A stretch of 64,000 nucleotides of DNA from Asterochloris sp. CNOR1. Taxonomy: Eukaryota > Chlorophyta > Trebouxiophyceae > Trebouxiales > Trebouxiaceae. This document shows positions 12,180-24,700 of this stretch, piece by piece (position 1 is the first letter of the stretch; each line of letters begins with the position of its first letter). The position numbers and the translations under genes were made by a program. Below the pieces are notes generated by a model that did no database searches, was not told the origin of the DNA, and was given only the letters and a program-made list of their open reading frames with translations. Location: positions 4,216,001 to 4,280,000 of the forward strand of contig OZ017746.1 in NCBI GenBank assembly GCA_963969365.1, in the 5' to 3' direction.

Positions 12180-12877
12180 GGTGTGAGCCGCAGGGTTGCA
12201 ACCCCAAATCCTGCTCCAGAACTTGGGTTCCAGCGCCAAATTTGACTCTGACCCAACCGGATAGCGTTCCCAGCTGCACATCGTTCTGTCCTTCCAAACA
12301 CATCTTTTGGCTTCATAGAGCCGCAGTTTTGTGCTGAGGTCCCAAGACGCAGCTTGACATCAAGCTGGCCTCAGCAACACATCCCTTTTGATTTGTTGTA
12401 CTGCCCACCTCCAAACCCTGCCCACCCATGTGCGCGGTGCTGTTATACCAGCATGGCGTCAGCTAGCTGTACAACACCTTACTTCTAATGCCCACAATTG
12501 TCAGACCGTGCAGCACTACATACGTGTTCAATGCAATGCGCCACAATCCAGTCTGTAACAAGGTTGCCAAAGCTGAGTCAGTCAGTGGCTTCGAAAATGG
12601 TTGTAAGAAAGGTATGGACCTGAGACTTGTGACTCTGCAGAATAAGGGCTAGGAGCCTACCATTTGCTCCGCCGCAGGTATCTCAAAGGTCTGATACCTG
12701 TGAAGCAGGGCCCACCCACAAAGGTGTGCAGCAGCGGGCTGCATGTTCTGCCCTGCCCTTCAGGTCCCTGTGATGACTCTCAGCTGGGCCAGCGATGCCT
12801 CTCAAATGCCATCAGCCAGACAGGGCTCTCTCTTGACGTCAGGCACCATCAGATGCCACCGCAGTGGACCCGCAGGC
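12180..12877. other. Intergenic, two converging 3' UTRs
   Basis: This is 698 bp between convergent stop codons. It holds no open frame with splice support and no RNA gene that I recognise. It is somewhat more AT-rich than the coding flanks and presumably contains both 3' UTRs. Confidence 0.5.
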
Positions 12878-15800
12878 CTAGGACTCTGCGTCTTCCTTCC
12901 GTGTCCTCTGGCTGGCAGCAGAGTGGTGCTGCAGGCTGGCCTCCAGCTCCCCAATGACAGCGGCTGCAGCATCGTAGGGGCGCTCTGGGCGGGGCAGCCT
13001 GTCGGGCTCCCGCCCCTCCGCCCGCTCCAGCCACGCTATGTGGCGGCGGTAGCGTACCTGGTCCTCAGGGGGCAGCTGCCTTATCATGAGCTCCTGCAGG
13101 ACGCCCGCAAACAGCCCCGCCTGCAGCACAGCATGTGCATGACACAGACACTAGATCAGCTGGTGAAAGTGGGACAGGCCTGCCTGCAGCATGGCATGTG
13201 AGGGTGCTTTGGGCCCATGTTGCAGTCAGCATTGTGGGCGTCCTGAACACGGCAGCACATGGTGCGTCGTGGGGTCAGCACTGCAGCTGGGAGCTTGCCA
13301 TGTGCGGGCCGTCCGCACACAGGGCCATCTGCAGCAGGGCATGGTGCAGTGTGTGCGGCAGTTGGGACCCGGCCGTGTGCGGGACGCCCACAAAGAGACC
13401 CGTCTGCAGCCTGACATGGTGCATCGTGGGGTTCAGCATAGCAGCTGGGAGCCTGCCATCTGAAGGGCGTCTGCACAGGATGGCTGCAGCAGGGCATGGT
13501 GCACAGTGAGGGGCAGTATCGCAGTTGAGACCCGGCTGTGTGCAGGGCGCCCGCAAAGATGCTGGCCTGCAGCAAAGCCTGCTGCGGGCCAGCCTGCAAC
13601 TGTGACCTGGGCTTGTGCAAAGCGCCACAAAGAGGCCAGCCCACAGCCGGACACAGTTGCTTGCAGCTGCGTGATCAGGAGCTCATGTGAACAGCCTGCA
13701 GAGCGCCCTGCCCACAGCAGGGCACTGAGCTGGTTGGGTGCAGCAGGGGTGAATGACGGCTGTGCATTAGTAGCTTGAAACTGTCGGAAGTGCAAACAGA
13801 TGGGCCCTGGTGCCAGATGCAGCAGGGCATGGCCAGGTTGTGAGATGCCAGCATACAGCAGTGCTAATACAATGTGCATGTTTGTAAGGCGGGGCAGGCG
13901 GCAGAGCCTGGCGAGAGGCGCAACAAGAGACATGGATGCTGCAGCGTCTCCGCCAGCTGTGGCTCTCACCGCGCAGCCCAGACCAGCGCCCACTGCCGCG
14001 CTCCGAAGCCGCGTCCCAGGTACACCGAGCGCTGCAGGCAGGAAGTCAAGGGTCAGCGGCATGTCTAGATGGCACCACATGAATTTACATCGGAAACATT
14101 CCCCTTGAAATTGGCTAACTGACAACACAAACAAATCCCCCCTTCCTTTGACAGGGCTGTTTGGGAATCCAAGCACCAATCCCTTCCTGTGAGGAGGCTG
14201 CTTGAGAGGACAGGAGTCCCTCTTCCTCTGAGGAGGCTGACTGAACACCCAAGCACCATCCGTCCCTCTTGAGGAGCCTGCCTGATGACACAATGAGTAC
14301 CCCTTCCTCTAAACAGGCTGGCTGAAACAAGACAAGCAGCTCCCTCTCCTCTGGGGGGCGTGACTTCAAAGACAAGCCATCTCCCTTCTCTGGACAGGCT
14401 GACTGAAACACTCAATAAGTCACAAGCAGTCCCCTTGTACAGTTGCTTCTGCACAGCTCACTGGTGGCTCCAAAGGCCGCCCCTGCCACAGCCCCAGCGG
14501 TCACGTCATCCCGCAGGGACCTCTCTCCCTGGGCCACAGCGCTCAGCTGCTGGGCGCCGCAAAACAGGCCGGCGATTGCGCCAAAGCGGAGGCCGCCTCT
14601 GCAGGGCTGTGCAGGGTTCATGTGTCATACCCTAGCGCCTTGCGCGCAAGACACATTCTGCACAACATGGCAGCTGTGCAGCTGGGGCAGCAAGATGCCT
14701 TCATGCTCACACCCAGCTTGACAGGCACCAGACTGATGCAGCCATGGCCTCAGGCTGCATGTGCGGCTTGGCGCAGATGCACCGCCACATGGCGCGGTGC
14801 CAATTAAGCAGCGTGCAAGTCCGCCGCACATGCAAGGGCTTTCTAGGTTCTGACACTGCCAGGCAACATGCAGCAGAGTGACAACAAGGCGGGGTGCAGA
14901 GTTGCAGCAAAGGCACAAACATGCAGGCAGGGCGGCAGCGAGCTATTGCGGCAGCTGCGCAACAGCTTGACTAAGCTGCCCTGCAGCGTGGCTTCACATT
15001 GATGGCCTGCATGCTGGTGCGTCTATGCTGCAGGGACTGTCACACCTGCCAGTGCTTGACCTACAAGCCCAGCCACTTGCAGGAAGGTGCCACTGTCAAG
15101 CAGCTGTATGCAGCAGGCAACTTGCAGCAGGGTGACGTCCAGAGAGTGCGCAATGGTGCAGCAAAAGCACAAGGTGCGGGCCGCTGTCGATGTCTAGTGA
15201 GGGGCACAGCTAGGCGGCGGCAGTGTCATCCAGAATCCCCCTGAACTGAGACAGCAGCACAAGAGCTGGTGCCCGCCTCAGTGTGCTTTGGCAGAGATGG
15301 AGGGCTGGGGCCAGTACTCGCTTTCAGCCGGAGGGGTCAAATCCACAGTATGATGCAGCGGAGCGCACGCAGTGCCTCACTTCAGGGTCTCGTTGGCCAC
15401 CCTCACAAGGCGTGCTGAGCTGTGCTCAGCCTGCAGACGTGCCAGGCCTGCCTTGTTCAGCTGCTCAGCCCCTGCAGGGGCTGCCCACGTACCTGCAGGA
15501 GCGCGAGACGGGAGGCCTCTGTGCTGCAGCAGCGCTTGACTGTCGCCCTGCTTCACAGCAATATATGATCAGACAATTGCACAGAGACGCCTGTTAGCCT
15601 GCAGGCTGTGGGGGCCCATGAGCGTGCAGGGACAGAGAGTTGTGTGCAGCCTGCTGTGTACCTGCCTGCTGCCGCTCCCTCAGGTATGATCTGCCGCCAG
15701 ACACTGCTGAGCCTGCCAGGGCTGCTATGGCTGTGTTCTGAGCCCAGTCCACAAGCTCAGGAGGTGGAGGAGGTGTCTGCAGAGAGCATCCCGCAAGGCG

Positions 15801-15986
15801 TTCAGTCTTGCCATGTGATGCGTGGCGCCCAATCGTTGCTGTGGTGCAGCACATGCAGACCTCTTCCCCCTCTTTTGGGCGCTTGAAAGCATAGCCCAGG
15901 GCTGCCTTCAGCCTGCTGAGGGGTGTTTCTGCATTGTCAGATCCGGGTGGTGGCTGCTGTGCTGCTATCGGCCTGGCAGCTGACAT
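12878..15986 (-). CDS. TIMMDC1-like Tim17/22/23-family protein
   Basis: Six exons (15986-15861, 15776-15662, 15471-15381, 14598-14462, 14031-13970, 13120-12878) chain in phase to 774 nt, 257 residues. Human TIMMDC1, a mitochondrial inner-membrane complex I assembly factor, has 285. Membrane segments come in the family order: WAQNTAIAALAGSAVSGGRS at about 50, an amphipathic stretch ending SSARLVRVANETLK, then GLRFGAIAGLFCGAQQL, DDVTAGAVAGAAFGAT and LRSAAVGAGLGCA. The glycine-rich helices match the Tim17 domain pattern. The tail QVRYRRHIAWLERAEGREP is charged and matrix-like. Alternatives are another Tim17/22/23 relative (TIM22, OEP16-type or the plant complex I B14.7 subunit); the helix order and the soluble ends favour TIMMDC1. 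Introns 4 and 5 are packed with tandem repeats. The gene starts 48 bp from an unresolved plus-strand gene. Confidence 0.68.
13121..13690 (-). repeat. Tandem array of decayed copies of TIMMDC1-like exon 6 5' edge
   Basis: Immediately upstream of exon 6 (acceptor at 13120), intron 5 holds about five or six head-to-tail units of roughly 100 bp. Each unit reads, on the minus strand, accatgccctgctgcag then an imperfect match to exon 6's first 30-40 nt (GGGCTGTTTGCGGGCGTCC in the exon; CTCTTTGTGGGCGTCCCGC and CTGTGTGCGGACGGCCCGC in copies). Each carries its own acceptor-like CTGCAG and has lost the frame. Further, weaker units may reach 13690. Confidence 0.75.
14100..14425 (-). repeat. Tandem ~60-bp repeat in TIMMDC1-like intron 4
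   Basis: Five to six head-to-tail units, each with (minus strand) a gtcagtcagcctg..aga.gaag-like core, fill this intron stretch. The units are alike but not identical. No match to a neighbouring exon edge was found by eye, so this array may be a plain minisatellite. Confidence 0.65.
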
Positions 15987-16033
15987 GCATCCAATATGTG
16001 GGTCCGTGCAGCTGTAGAGGATGATTCTTCTTG
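15987..16033. promoter_or_regulatory. Very short divergent promoter region
   Basis: The TIMMDC1-like start codon (minus) lies 48 bp from the first plus-strand ATG of the next, unresolved gene. If both starts are right, the two transcription units overlap at their 5' ends. Confidence 0.25.
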
Positions 16034-17515
16034 ATGTTGAATGGAACTCCTGTGATATCTTACACTAAAATTTATCCTGGAGGGCTCAAGGTCTGCCACG
16101 TCAGCAGCTCAACCAGTTTGAGCCGATCATGGCTTGAGGATCATCTGAATGAACAGGAGCGCCTTGCCTCCCCTTCACAGCTCGAGAGTGGGCAGGACTA
16201 CCATCAGCTCAGAGGCGTCTTTCACAGATAGCTCTGTCCATGACCATCAGCAATCTGCGCTTCAGCAGAGGCATTTCATGAGGGTAGGTCGTGGTCCCTG
16301 CCTCGCTGAAAGTCTGCCTGAAGGCTGCCCTGTGACAGCTTAATGTTTTTCACCGTGCACTCCTTGTGTTTACCACTGCTGCATCACTCCATGAGAGCAT
16401 GCGCCTGCAACGCTTCACGGCCACCTTACAGTTGTCATGCATGAAGAGGGAGGATGTCTGACCCTTGAAACAATGTTTGTATCAGCTCACCATGATCTGG
16501 ATGGCTTCAGGTGGCACGGCTTTTCAGCCTGCCGTCACAGCCTGATGTGGTTTCAAAGCTGGTGGGGGATCTTGTGGCAATACAGTTGGCTCGAGAGCCG
16601 GCAGCTCCCTATCTCATGGCCCTCGTTCAGGTAAGCACAGAGGGGGGGGCGATGTTACGCTGAGGCATGTGGCTGGAAGGTAGAGTGCTTCGCTGGCCCA
16701 TTTGCGGCCGTGCAGTGCCACCCACTGCCCAGCCCTGCAAACATGCTGCAGCTTGGGCCTGGTCAAGCACCTTTGTCTCATCATGCCTGGCTGTTGCTGT
16801 GTGATGTCGATTACCCTGCTGCCCTGCAGTATCTAGACTGTCTCACAGATCACTATTATGGCACCATTCTGGTGATGATGCACCACGTGTTTGAACAGGT
16901 GTGTATGTGTTTGTGTCCCGTGTCCACAGCGTGAGATTGGCCAGCTGCTGGGCCCCAAGTGTCAGCCAGCATGCTCTCTGGCACGGCGTCTCAATGCTTT
17001 CCTGCACCCAGCGCACCAGTAAGTACTGTCACTCCTTGTAGGAAGCCACCAAGCACCTTGTGACAGACTTTGAAAAGGTGGGGCCTCCTGTGAATATTCA
17101 TCGCCATGTACAGTGCCAGTCCCCTTGTGTCATGCCTCTGGCCCTTCGCTCCCACCTTACGCATGTCTGGCCCGCTTGCACACAGCGTGCTCTGTACCTG
17201 CAGTTGCTTCCCCATGTGAACTGGGACGTCGATGGTGCAGAGCTCAGCACAGTCACCAAGTCAATATCCACCTGTGAAGTAGCAAACAGCATTGAGTGAC
17301 GACTCTCTCTGCGTAGCAGTCGCTGACAAGCCTATCCATCACTGACACCAGGGCCGTGATCAGCATGCCAGATGTTGTCTTGACTTCTTCCTCCCGCCTT
17401 AGCTGGCCACATGCTGGCAACCACCTCAGGCCACACCCCTCAGACCCTAGTGCCATCAGTTTGTCTCACTGGCCACAGCAGCAATACCCTGCCCCAGTCA
17501 AGTCCAGCTAGCTGC
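16031..17515 (+). CDS. Unresolved helical protein gene
   Basis: I do not recognise this gene and could not complete its model. Three consecutive exons are well supported: 16541-16630 (VSKLVGDLVAIQLAREPAAP inside), 16830-16898 (YLDCLTDHYYGTILVMMHHV) and 16930-17018/17022 (EIGQLLGPKCQPACSLARRL). They join in phase 0 and look like an alpha-helical repeat or armadillo-type protein. After the third, either reading through gives an immediate TAA at 17020, or the strong gtaagt donor at 17019 leads to a further exon that I could not place. Exon-like stretches lie upstream (16149-16212, 16368-16455) and downstream (17043-17078, 17205-17275, 17324-17511, the last with SLTSLSITDTRAVISMPDVV). Coordinates span all of these and are approximate. 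Confidence 0.35.
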
Positions 17516-17838
17516 AATAAATGGTTGGGCAGTTGTGACTGCCTCGTGATTGAACTTGGGGAGCACAACAAAAAGGGCCAGCATTGCGGCACCTTCCAAT
17601 GTATGCCCAGCTGGCGAGCCATGCTCATGCAAGCCTTTCAACTCAGCTGTAATGTTATGCTTTTGACTTGCAGAGCTCATTGATGCCACTCAGCTCCTCA
17701 GGCAATCGCTGTGTAGGCATGTTGAGCAGGCTGGGCCCCAGAAGCCAGCTTAGCTGCCCCCACAGCCTGATTTTCTGCATGTGCAAGAAAGAACGCACAA
17801 ATATCAACAGTTATAGAGTGCATTCAGCACTTTGAACA

Positions 17839-20800
17839 ATGGCAATGCGGCAGGGGGTTGTCCAGCTGTGCCGCAGGGGCCTGGCTGTTCGCCAGGTCCA
17901 ACGGGATGCAGCTAGGGCGGTGAGTTCCAACCCGATTCCGTCAGATTGCATGCTGCAGCATGTCGTGCTGGATTTGCGTGCTTGATCTGCAGCTCACGAC
18001 ATCGAATAGCGTGTGGCAGACCACAGCAGAGCGAGCTGGCCAGGCTGCGGGCCTGCAGAATGAGGGCAAACAGAGTGGCTGGGGCCAGACACGGATACAT
18101 GAGGTCCTGGAGGACAAGGTACATAGATCATGCAGATGTAAAGGGCTCTTGAGGCCGCGAGCCAGCCCCTGACAACTATACTGTAGAACATACTGCTGAC
18201 TAGGCCCCTGGCGCACCTGCCCTGCAGGCTGATAGCGCTGGAGCATGGCTGTGGGTGTCAAAGGACGACTTTGTCATTGATGCAGTGCGCAAGGTGAGTC
18301 TGAGCGAAACACCATCCTGAGCCTGGAAATGGATGACTGCAGTTGCCCTGCATAGTGTTGTCACACAGCCATGGCACCCGAGGCGTTCAGGGCACGAGCC
18401 CGCATTGGCAGCAGGGCTGGATGAGCTGCACTGCTCACGACCAATGGTGCAATCGCTCTGTGAACTGGCCAGCATCACTGCAAATTTGGCGAGCAAGGCG
18501 GGTCATCACACATTGGGGGTCCTCTTCAGGGGAGGGTCCCTGGGCCAATGTCAGGCGTCCTGGATTGCAAGTGTCCACCATGTCATCCTCCAAAATTGCT
18601 CTGCACAGGTGCAGAAGAATAATGCTCAGGACTGTGCAGCCCCTGTTGCAACTTACAGCACTTAGCTGACCTGCACATTGCATTCCAGGAAGTGGTTCCC
18701 ACCTGCTGCTTCTTGGCAGCGTGCAGATGTGGACAAGCCTGCAGGTGTGCAGGCAGCACCCAAGCATGTAGCTTGGGTCCTGGTCTGCTGCAGTCAGCCT
18801 AAGGGCTGTGCCATGGTGGTCCGTGCCCTTGCTACCTGCTGCAGAAGGCATGCACCCTCAGCACAACCTGAATGTGCGTGCAGCTCACATTCAAGGCATC
18901 CTGATACACTGGCCAGCCAACTGCCCATCATCCAGCGCTCTCCCTGCTGCTGCAGATGACCAAGGCCAACATGGGCATCCTGCTGTGATTGTTGTTTCTT
19001 GGAATAATGCGCATCTGCTGCCTCCTTATGAAGCGCCCTGTCTGCTGGCCACGGGCAACGTGGGCTCCCTGCTCTTTCTTGCTTCACCGTTGCTCAGATG
19101 ACGCCCCATCATGAAGGGCTCTGCAGGCCTGCTGCAGATTGCTGCAGATGACCAAGGGCAACATGGGCTACCTGCTGTTTCTTCCTGCAATGCTGCCTCA
19201 GCTGATGCCCCATGAAACGCATTACCTGCCTGCTGCAGATGACTAAGGGCAAAGTTGGTTCCCTGCTGGTGTTTAACCCCGAGAAGATCAGCTTCGAGGA
19301 CCAGTCAGCCATCAAAAGCGCCACCAGCGATGCCGTGGTCGGAATTGTGACAGAGAGAGGTGGGCTGGCGCGCGCTTGCCCATACATCAGCACAGCTGTC
19401 AAGGCAAAGCTGGCCACGCGTGGCTTGGTGCATCTGGCCATGTCAGCAACGCCTACCTGTGGCTTGTGTACAATCGGCATGGTACCTTGCCCAATGCTGT
19501 TGTCAAACCCAGTTGGCTGTGCCCTGCCGTCAGCAGAAAGCCAGTTTGAATGATGCTGACCTGGATCCACGGTCGCCCACCAACTGCCTGATCAAGGTGG
19601 CCGTGGCAGCAGAGCCTTCCGTCTTGTCGTTTATGAATGTTATCATGCGCTGCTCTACGCTTACCTTGATCACGAAGCAGCCACTGCCCACAAACTGGCC
19701 TGTTCTCCTCCAGGAACCTGCACAAATTCGCAGAAACAGCTGCCCCCCCTGGAACAGCAATCAAACACAGTTCAGCCTGCCCCCTTGTGCGCAGAACACC
19801 TGAGCAAGGTTGTCTCCATGGACATGCTGAGTGGCCCACTGTACTGGACTTCCCATTGGCTTACACTGCCCATGCTCTTGTGCAGATTACCTGACCAAGG
19901 TGGTGGTGGTGGGCAAGAGCTCTTCCACCCTGAAGGTGGCAGACATCATGACCCCCCAGAGCAAGCTGATGACGATGTCGCCCTACAGCAGTGTGCTGGA
20001 GGCCATGGCTCTCATGATGGACAAAAACATCCGCCATGTCCCTGTGGTGGGTTTCTACTGGGCATGTGCCCTTTGCTGGGCGCTGGCACAGCATTGCATT
20101 CCTTGATGCCATGGTAGAACGACGCTTGCGCTGCACAGGGGTATGAGACACATGCTAAGCTCTCGTGTACACGGCAGCTGTCTTCCTTGCAGCCTTGAGT
20201 TCCATGTGACCAAAGCTGTGCTGTACTGGCTGTACAGCTGAAAGAGGTGTGATAGGAGGGTCATGATGAGGGACCTGGATAGGGGAAACAGCAAAGGCAC
20301 TGCTATGTTGTCAAAGACGCTCATGAAGCACAGGGGCATGAGCTCACTGCCAAGATTGAGAACTTTGCAAAGGGTTTGCACATGTTGTCTTTCTGGTCAG
20401 ATTGTAGTTGGCAGGTGCCAAGAGAGTGTCAGGCCAGGAGTAGATGTGTGTACTCTGCTGCTGAGTCCTCCAGGACACCACTGGGTCGTAACCCCTCTGG
20501 CACTGTGCAGATCGTGTCAATTGCTGCTCCCTTGGTGACTGCAGGTGGACCGTAACCAGTACTTGGGCATGATCAGCATTCGCGATGTGGTAAGTTGAGG
20601 GAGTCCCAGCAGTTGTGCAGCGCTGCTTGCACCCCACGCGGTGTAGGCCCACCTCGTCCATCTGGGGTGGCTGCTGATTGCCCTGGCCCATGCTGGTCCT
20701 GCTTGCTCCCTCAGCTGGCAGCGCGGAACGCCCGTCAGCTTGCCTGCACTTTGCAGCACAGCACCAACAGCCAGGAGGGGCCACCATGCCTATATGTTTC

Positions 20801-21012
20801 TGTAGGCCCTGCATCGCACTGCAGCCCTGGTTGGCACGGTGCCCTGGAAGTTGGACTTCTGCTCTGTATTGCAGGTGGGTACCATGGTCCAGGAGCATCG
20901 CGAGGAGGTTGGTCGCCTGCATGAATATATCCAGGTCAGCGCACCTGTCACAAGGCGGCCGTGCCAAGTGCCCCATCAGCTGCATAGGCAGCTGCAGCCA
21001 GGGTTGATGTGA
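17839..21012 (+). CDS. CBSX3: Mitochondrial CBS-pair protein CBSX3
   Basis: CBSX proteins sense adenosine nucleotides through a pair of CBS domains; plant CBSX3 is mitochondrial and activates thioredoxin o2. Exons 17839-17919, 17993-18118, 18228-18293, 19239-19359, 19886-20046, 20545-20589 and 20875-20934 chain in phase. The first exon (MAMRQGVVQLCRRGLAVRQ) is an arginine-rich, acid-free mitochondrial presequence. CBS1 includes SAGAWLWVSKDDFVIDAVRK and VGIVTERDYLTKVVVVGKSS; CBS2 includes VADIMTPQSKLMTMSP, NIRHVPVVDRNQYLGMISIR and then MVQEHREEVGRLHEYIQ, the hallmark family ending. The last exon is uncertain: a 63-nt intron (20935-20997) gives HEYIQPGLM and about 224 residues, or read-through gives 245; both stop at TGA 21010-21012. 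Arabidopsis CBSX3 has 206. Introns 3 and 6 carry decayed copies of the next exon. Confidence 0.88.
18945..19220 (+). repeat. Three decayed copies of CBSX3 exon 4 5' edge
   Basis: The acceptor edge of exon 4 (from 19232: ctgcagatgactaagggc, then KVGSLLV) is preceded in intron 3 by copies starting near 18950, 19055 and 19137. The copy at 19137 reads ctgcagatgaccaagggcaa; all keep text encoding a G-N-x-G-x-L-L-like peptide and a following ctgatgccccat-like tail, but they soon meet stops. The unit is about 90 bp. Confidence 0.8.
20825..20855 (+). repeat. Decayed copy of CBSX3 exon 7 5' edge
   Basis: The text actgcagccctggttggcac ending ggtgccctggaag sits 42 bp upstream of the real exon 7 edge (ttgcaggtgggtaccatggt) and resembles it. 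Confidence 0.45.
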
Positions 21013-21767
21013 GAGCCTCCTGCGCTGCCCATGACCGAGATGGCCATGTCCACAGCAGGACTGCTAGGATGCTGCCTGTGAGCACACGCCCCTGGGACTG
21101 CGCTTCACTCAGGGCCAGCAGTCGCATGCAGTTGCCCAGTGCTGCACCTCTAAAGAGGCCCTGAGCAGCATCTCAGCTCCAGTCTTGGTTGCTTTGCTTT
21201 TAACCATCCCCATGGGCCCAGAGAAGTCTATTCTGCTGCTGATTGTCAGCCTCAAGTAACGCTGCAGTGGACCTCAAAATGCGGCATGAAGCGCCTTTCT
21301 GTTGGACAAGCACTGCCACCAACTTCGGCTTGCTGTTGGTGCAGGGCTCCTACTGAAGGCATCTGGCAAAGAGTAGACAAGTGCCTTACAGCTCACTGGG
21401 GTTTGTCTGCTGGCACCTCCGTGTCCTGCAAATTTTGACTTACTCCATACAGCTGCATTGAGGATGACTGCAGCCTGAATCCACAGCTGCACCAACAACG
21501 CGAGCCTGCCTGCATCCACCATGTAGCACCATGCGGTGCTGTGTACTATAGCATGAGCATGCTGAAGAGAAGAACGAGACTGTTAAACAGCGCAGTGTGT
21601 ACATCTAGACGTGTCGAACTGTACTAGGGGTGTGGAATTGTCACACGCTCTAAAGCTGGGGTCAAGCTAAATCAATCAGTGCTGCATCCATATACAGGCA
21701 GCCTGCAATTCCACATGAAGCAAGGGGCTATGTGTTGTTGTCGTCCGGAGAAGCCAGTGTCATAACG
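21013..21767. other. Intergenic, two converging 3' UTRs
   Basis: This is 755 bp between the CBSX3 stop and the stop of the giant coiled-coil gene. No supported exon, RNA gene or repeat was seen; it presumably holds both 3' UTRs. Confidence 0.5.
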
Positions 21768-24700
21768 CTACAGAGGGATGCTGTTCCAGCCGTCTGGGCT
21801 GCAGCCTGCTGCAGACATGCCGGCGTGAGAGTGCATGCGGGGGACCAGAACCTGGTCGCTGTGCTGTCGCTCTGCCGTGGTCAGTGTGGCAGAGGCTGAC
21901 ATGCGCTGCAGGTGCTGCACAGCCATCCGAGGGCTGGCGGGGGCAGCTGCTGCATCGCGCCTGGAGAATAGAGCGTTGAAGTGCATGTGCTTCAATATGT
22001 TGCGCGCGCTAAGCCTGCGCTTCCTCCTCAGAAGGCTGGGCAGCGACCCCTGCGGCGTCTGCCGTCCCTCGGGAAGGGGAAGCGCCGCCAGGGGCTTGCT
22101 CTCATGGGACCTGCAGGCCATGAGTGCATGAAGTCCGTGCACATTGCTCGCTTTCACGGGCCAAAGGCAATGCTGCAGCTCGCCCTCTGGCTGCTGGAGA
22201 AGGGGGAGCGCTGCCATGGGCTCGCTCTCCCATGCCCTGCAGGCAACCACACACTTTTTGATCACGTGCTTGCTCCGTTGGTTTCTGGGGGCAGAGACCT
22301 GTGTGACGGCTGCTGCCTCTCTGACTGCCGGTGAATGGGGAGTGCTGCTGAATGCTGACCCCTCCTGGGACCTGCAGGCAGCAGTGAGTCTGTGCTCGCT
22401 TCTCAATCACCCAACTGGGTGGCAAGCTCTGGAGCAGCTGCTGCTCTCCCGGCTGCTGAGGAGGGGACAGCGGTGCCAAGGGCTGGCCCTGGTGGCACCT
22501 GCTGGCAGTCAAGACCCCTGACTGAAATGTAGCTTGTTGCTAAAAGCAGAGCTGAGTGGCTGGACACTGCTGCCCCTCCAAGTGCTGCAAGACATGCAAG
22601 ACAGCACGCAACCCCCATCCCTCTAAGCCAAAGAGCACTCTCACCTGTCCAAAGAAATGCCCAGAGACTCAAGGCGAGCCATGCCAGCCCCCATTGGCCC
22701 TCCTGCCCCTGGCTGGTTCTCCTGGTCCTCAAAGACTGATTCGTGGGGTGGATCATCTAACACCAGCTGCTGCTTGCTGGGGTGCACCGGGCTGGAGGCT
22801 GCAGACCACTGTAGGGAGCGCCGCACTGGCTCATGCTGTGCCTGCAGCAGCCAAGAGATGCTGAGCACTGCTGGATGGGGGGAGCAGTGAGATCGCTGGC
22901 ACCTGTGCTCATCTCCTGCAGCACAAGGAGCCTGCACAAGATCAAAGGTAAGAGCCATCACAGCCGCTGATGTGCACCCGGCTGGAGGCTGTGCAGACAG
23001 CTTCAGGGAGCACTGTACTGGCTGATGCATCGCCTTCAGCAGACACAAAGCGCTGAGCGCCACTAGTTGTGGGGAGCAGTGGGACTGTTGGCGCCTTCGC
23101 TTAACCTGCAGCAGTCAGCTGGTGAAGTGATGCAGTCCAAAGGAAAGCGGTCAAGAGCTGCAGAGCACTGTGAGAAGCCGCTGCACTGGCTCGTGCTGCG
23201 CCTGCACTAGACAGAGGTACAGAGTGCAGAGCTGATCTGACATGCAAAGGCTGATTGGGCATAGACGTCGGAAGCTGGGTGCAACCTGCAGCAGCCAGGC
23301 CGTTCATGGTGTGGTGAGGCAGCCACTGAGGCCACGACTGAGGACATCGATGGAGGCTGCCGACCTCCGCACAGAGTCCTCAAGGGCTACCACGCTCCTA
23401 CAGCAGCGGTGCAGGCTTCCAGAGTAGATCGAGGTGCTGCTGAGGTCCACCGTTTGCAAGATTGGTACCACTGCGTCTGCAGCAGCGCACAGCTAGGCAA
23501 CAGGCAGGCCCCCAGCGGTGCCTCCAAAGTGCCTCAAAGGGTCGGTGCCCTTACAACCAGGTTGCAGAACCAGCAGATGCTGACCCAGTGCACTCGCCTG
23601 CTGCTGGTGCGGCGGCGTGAATCGCCACCCCTCCTCAGCTGCCGGGCCCGCCAGCTCCTCGTTCCCCCACTGCTGGGCGGCGCCTGGCTGCTGCTGCCAG
23701 TGTGCAAAGGACATGGCCCCCTGCTGCTGCTCCTGCGGGTGGCTGCCATCCACAGGCAGGCCTGGGGCTGACCCCTCTCCCTCACTGCTGGCGCGCTGCT
23801 GCTGCTGGGCGTGTGCGGCTAGCAGCTGCCCATCCTCCCGGGGGGCAGGCAGCTGGTAGGCCAGAGCCTGCTGCTCCAGCTCATAGTCGGGCACCTGGCA
23901 GGCACCACACAGCTGGCTGTCAGGAGTCAGCTCAACACCACATGCTGTGCCCAAGACTGCCCCGCCAGCTGCTGAATTGGGAGCTGGAGCACAACACAGG
24001 CACAGGCATGCTGATGGGGATGAGCAGACAACAGATGCTGTGCCAGAGCCTGCTGCTCCAGCTGACAGTCTGGCCACTGGCGGGCACCACACAGTGTTCA
24101 ACAAATTGGCATGGCTTGGCTGACATGCAACCACCAGCAGCCAGCTGCTTTGGCTCGAGGTTGAGGATCTAGGGTTTAGGGTTTAGGGTGAGGGTCCAGC
24201 AGTGCAGTGGCAGCAGTCGCGCAGCACAGATGCCGGTCTGTATGCCTTCACCTGGCATACTGTCGCATTGACAGAGGCGCTGCTGAAGGAGGGCTGCTCA
24301 TGAAGCGCAGCGGGGTGGCTGGGTGGGGGCCCTTCCACTGTGTCAAAGGACTCCGCCTCCGAGCCTTCTGACTCCAGTGCCTGTGGTGCAGCAAGCACAA
24401 GCAGTCGTCGTGGCAGCCCCAGGAGGGAGCACGTCGACCGCTCGAGGCTAGACTGCAAGGCACTGCTTGCTTGCTGGCCTGCCTATTGCTGCAGCACACC
24501 CTGGTGCTCAGCTCAGACACTGCTGCGGCAAGCATACTTGCAATGCATGACCTGTCCATGAGCTATTTCTGCAGTGGCATGCACCAACACGTGGCTAGCT
24601 GATCGTCCCTTTTTACTGTCTGCAATGGGCTGCAGTAAGCCACCCTCAGGCCAACCCCCAGCCTGACCTGCTCGATACCCTTCCGTGACAGACCCCGGCC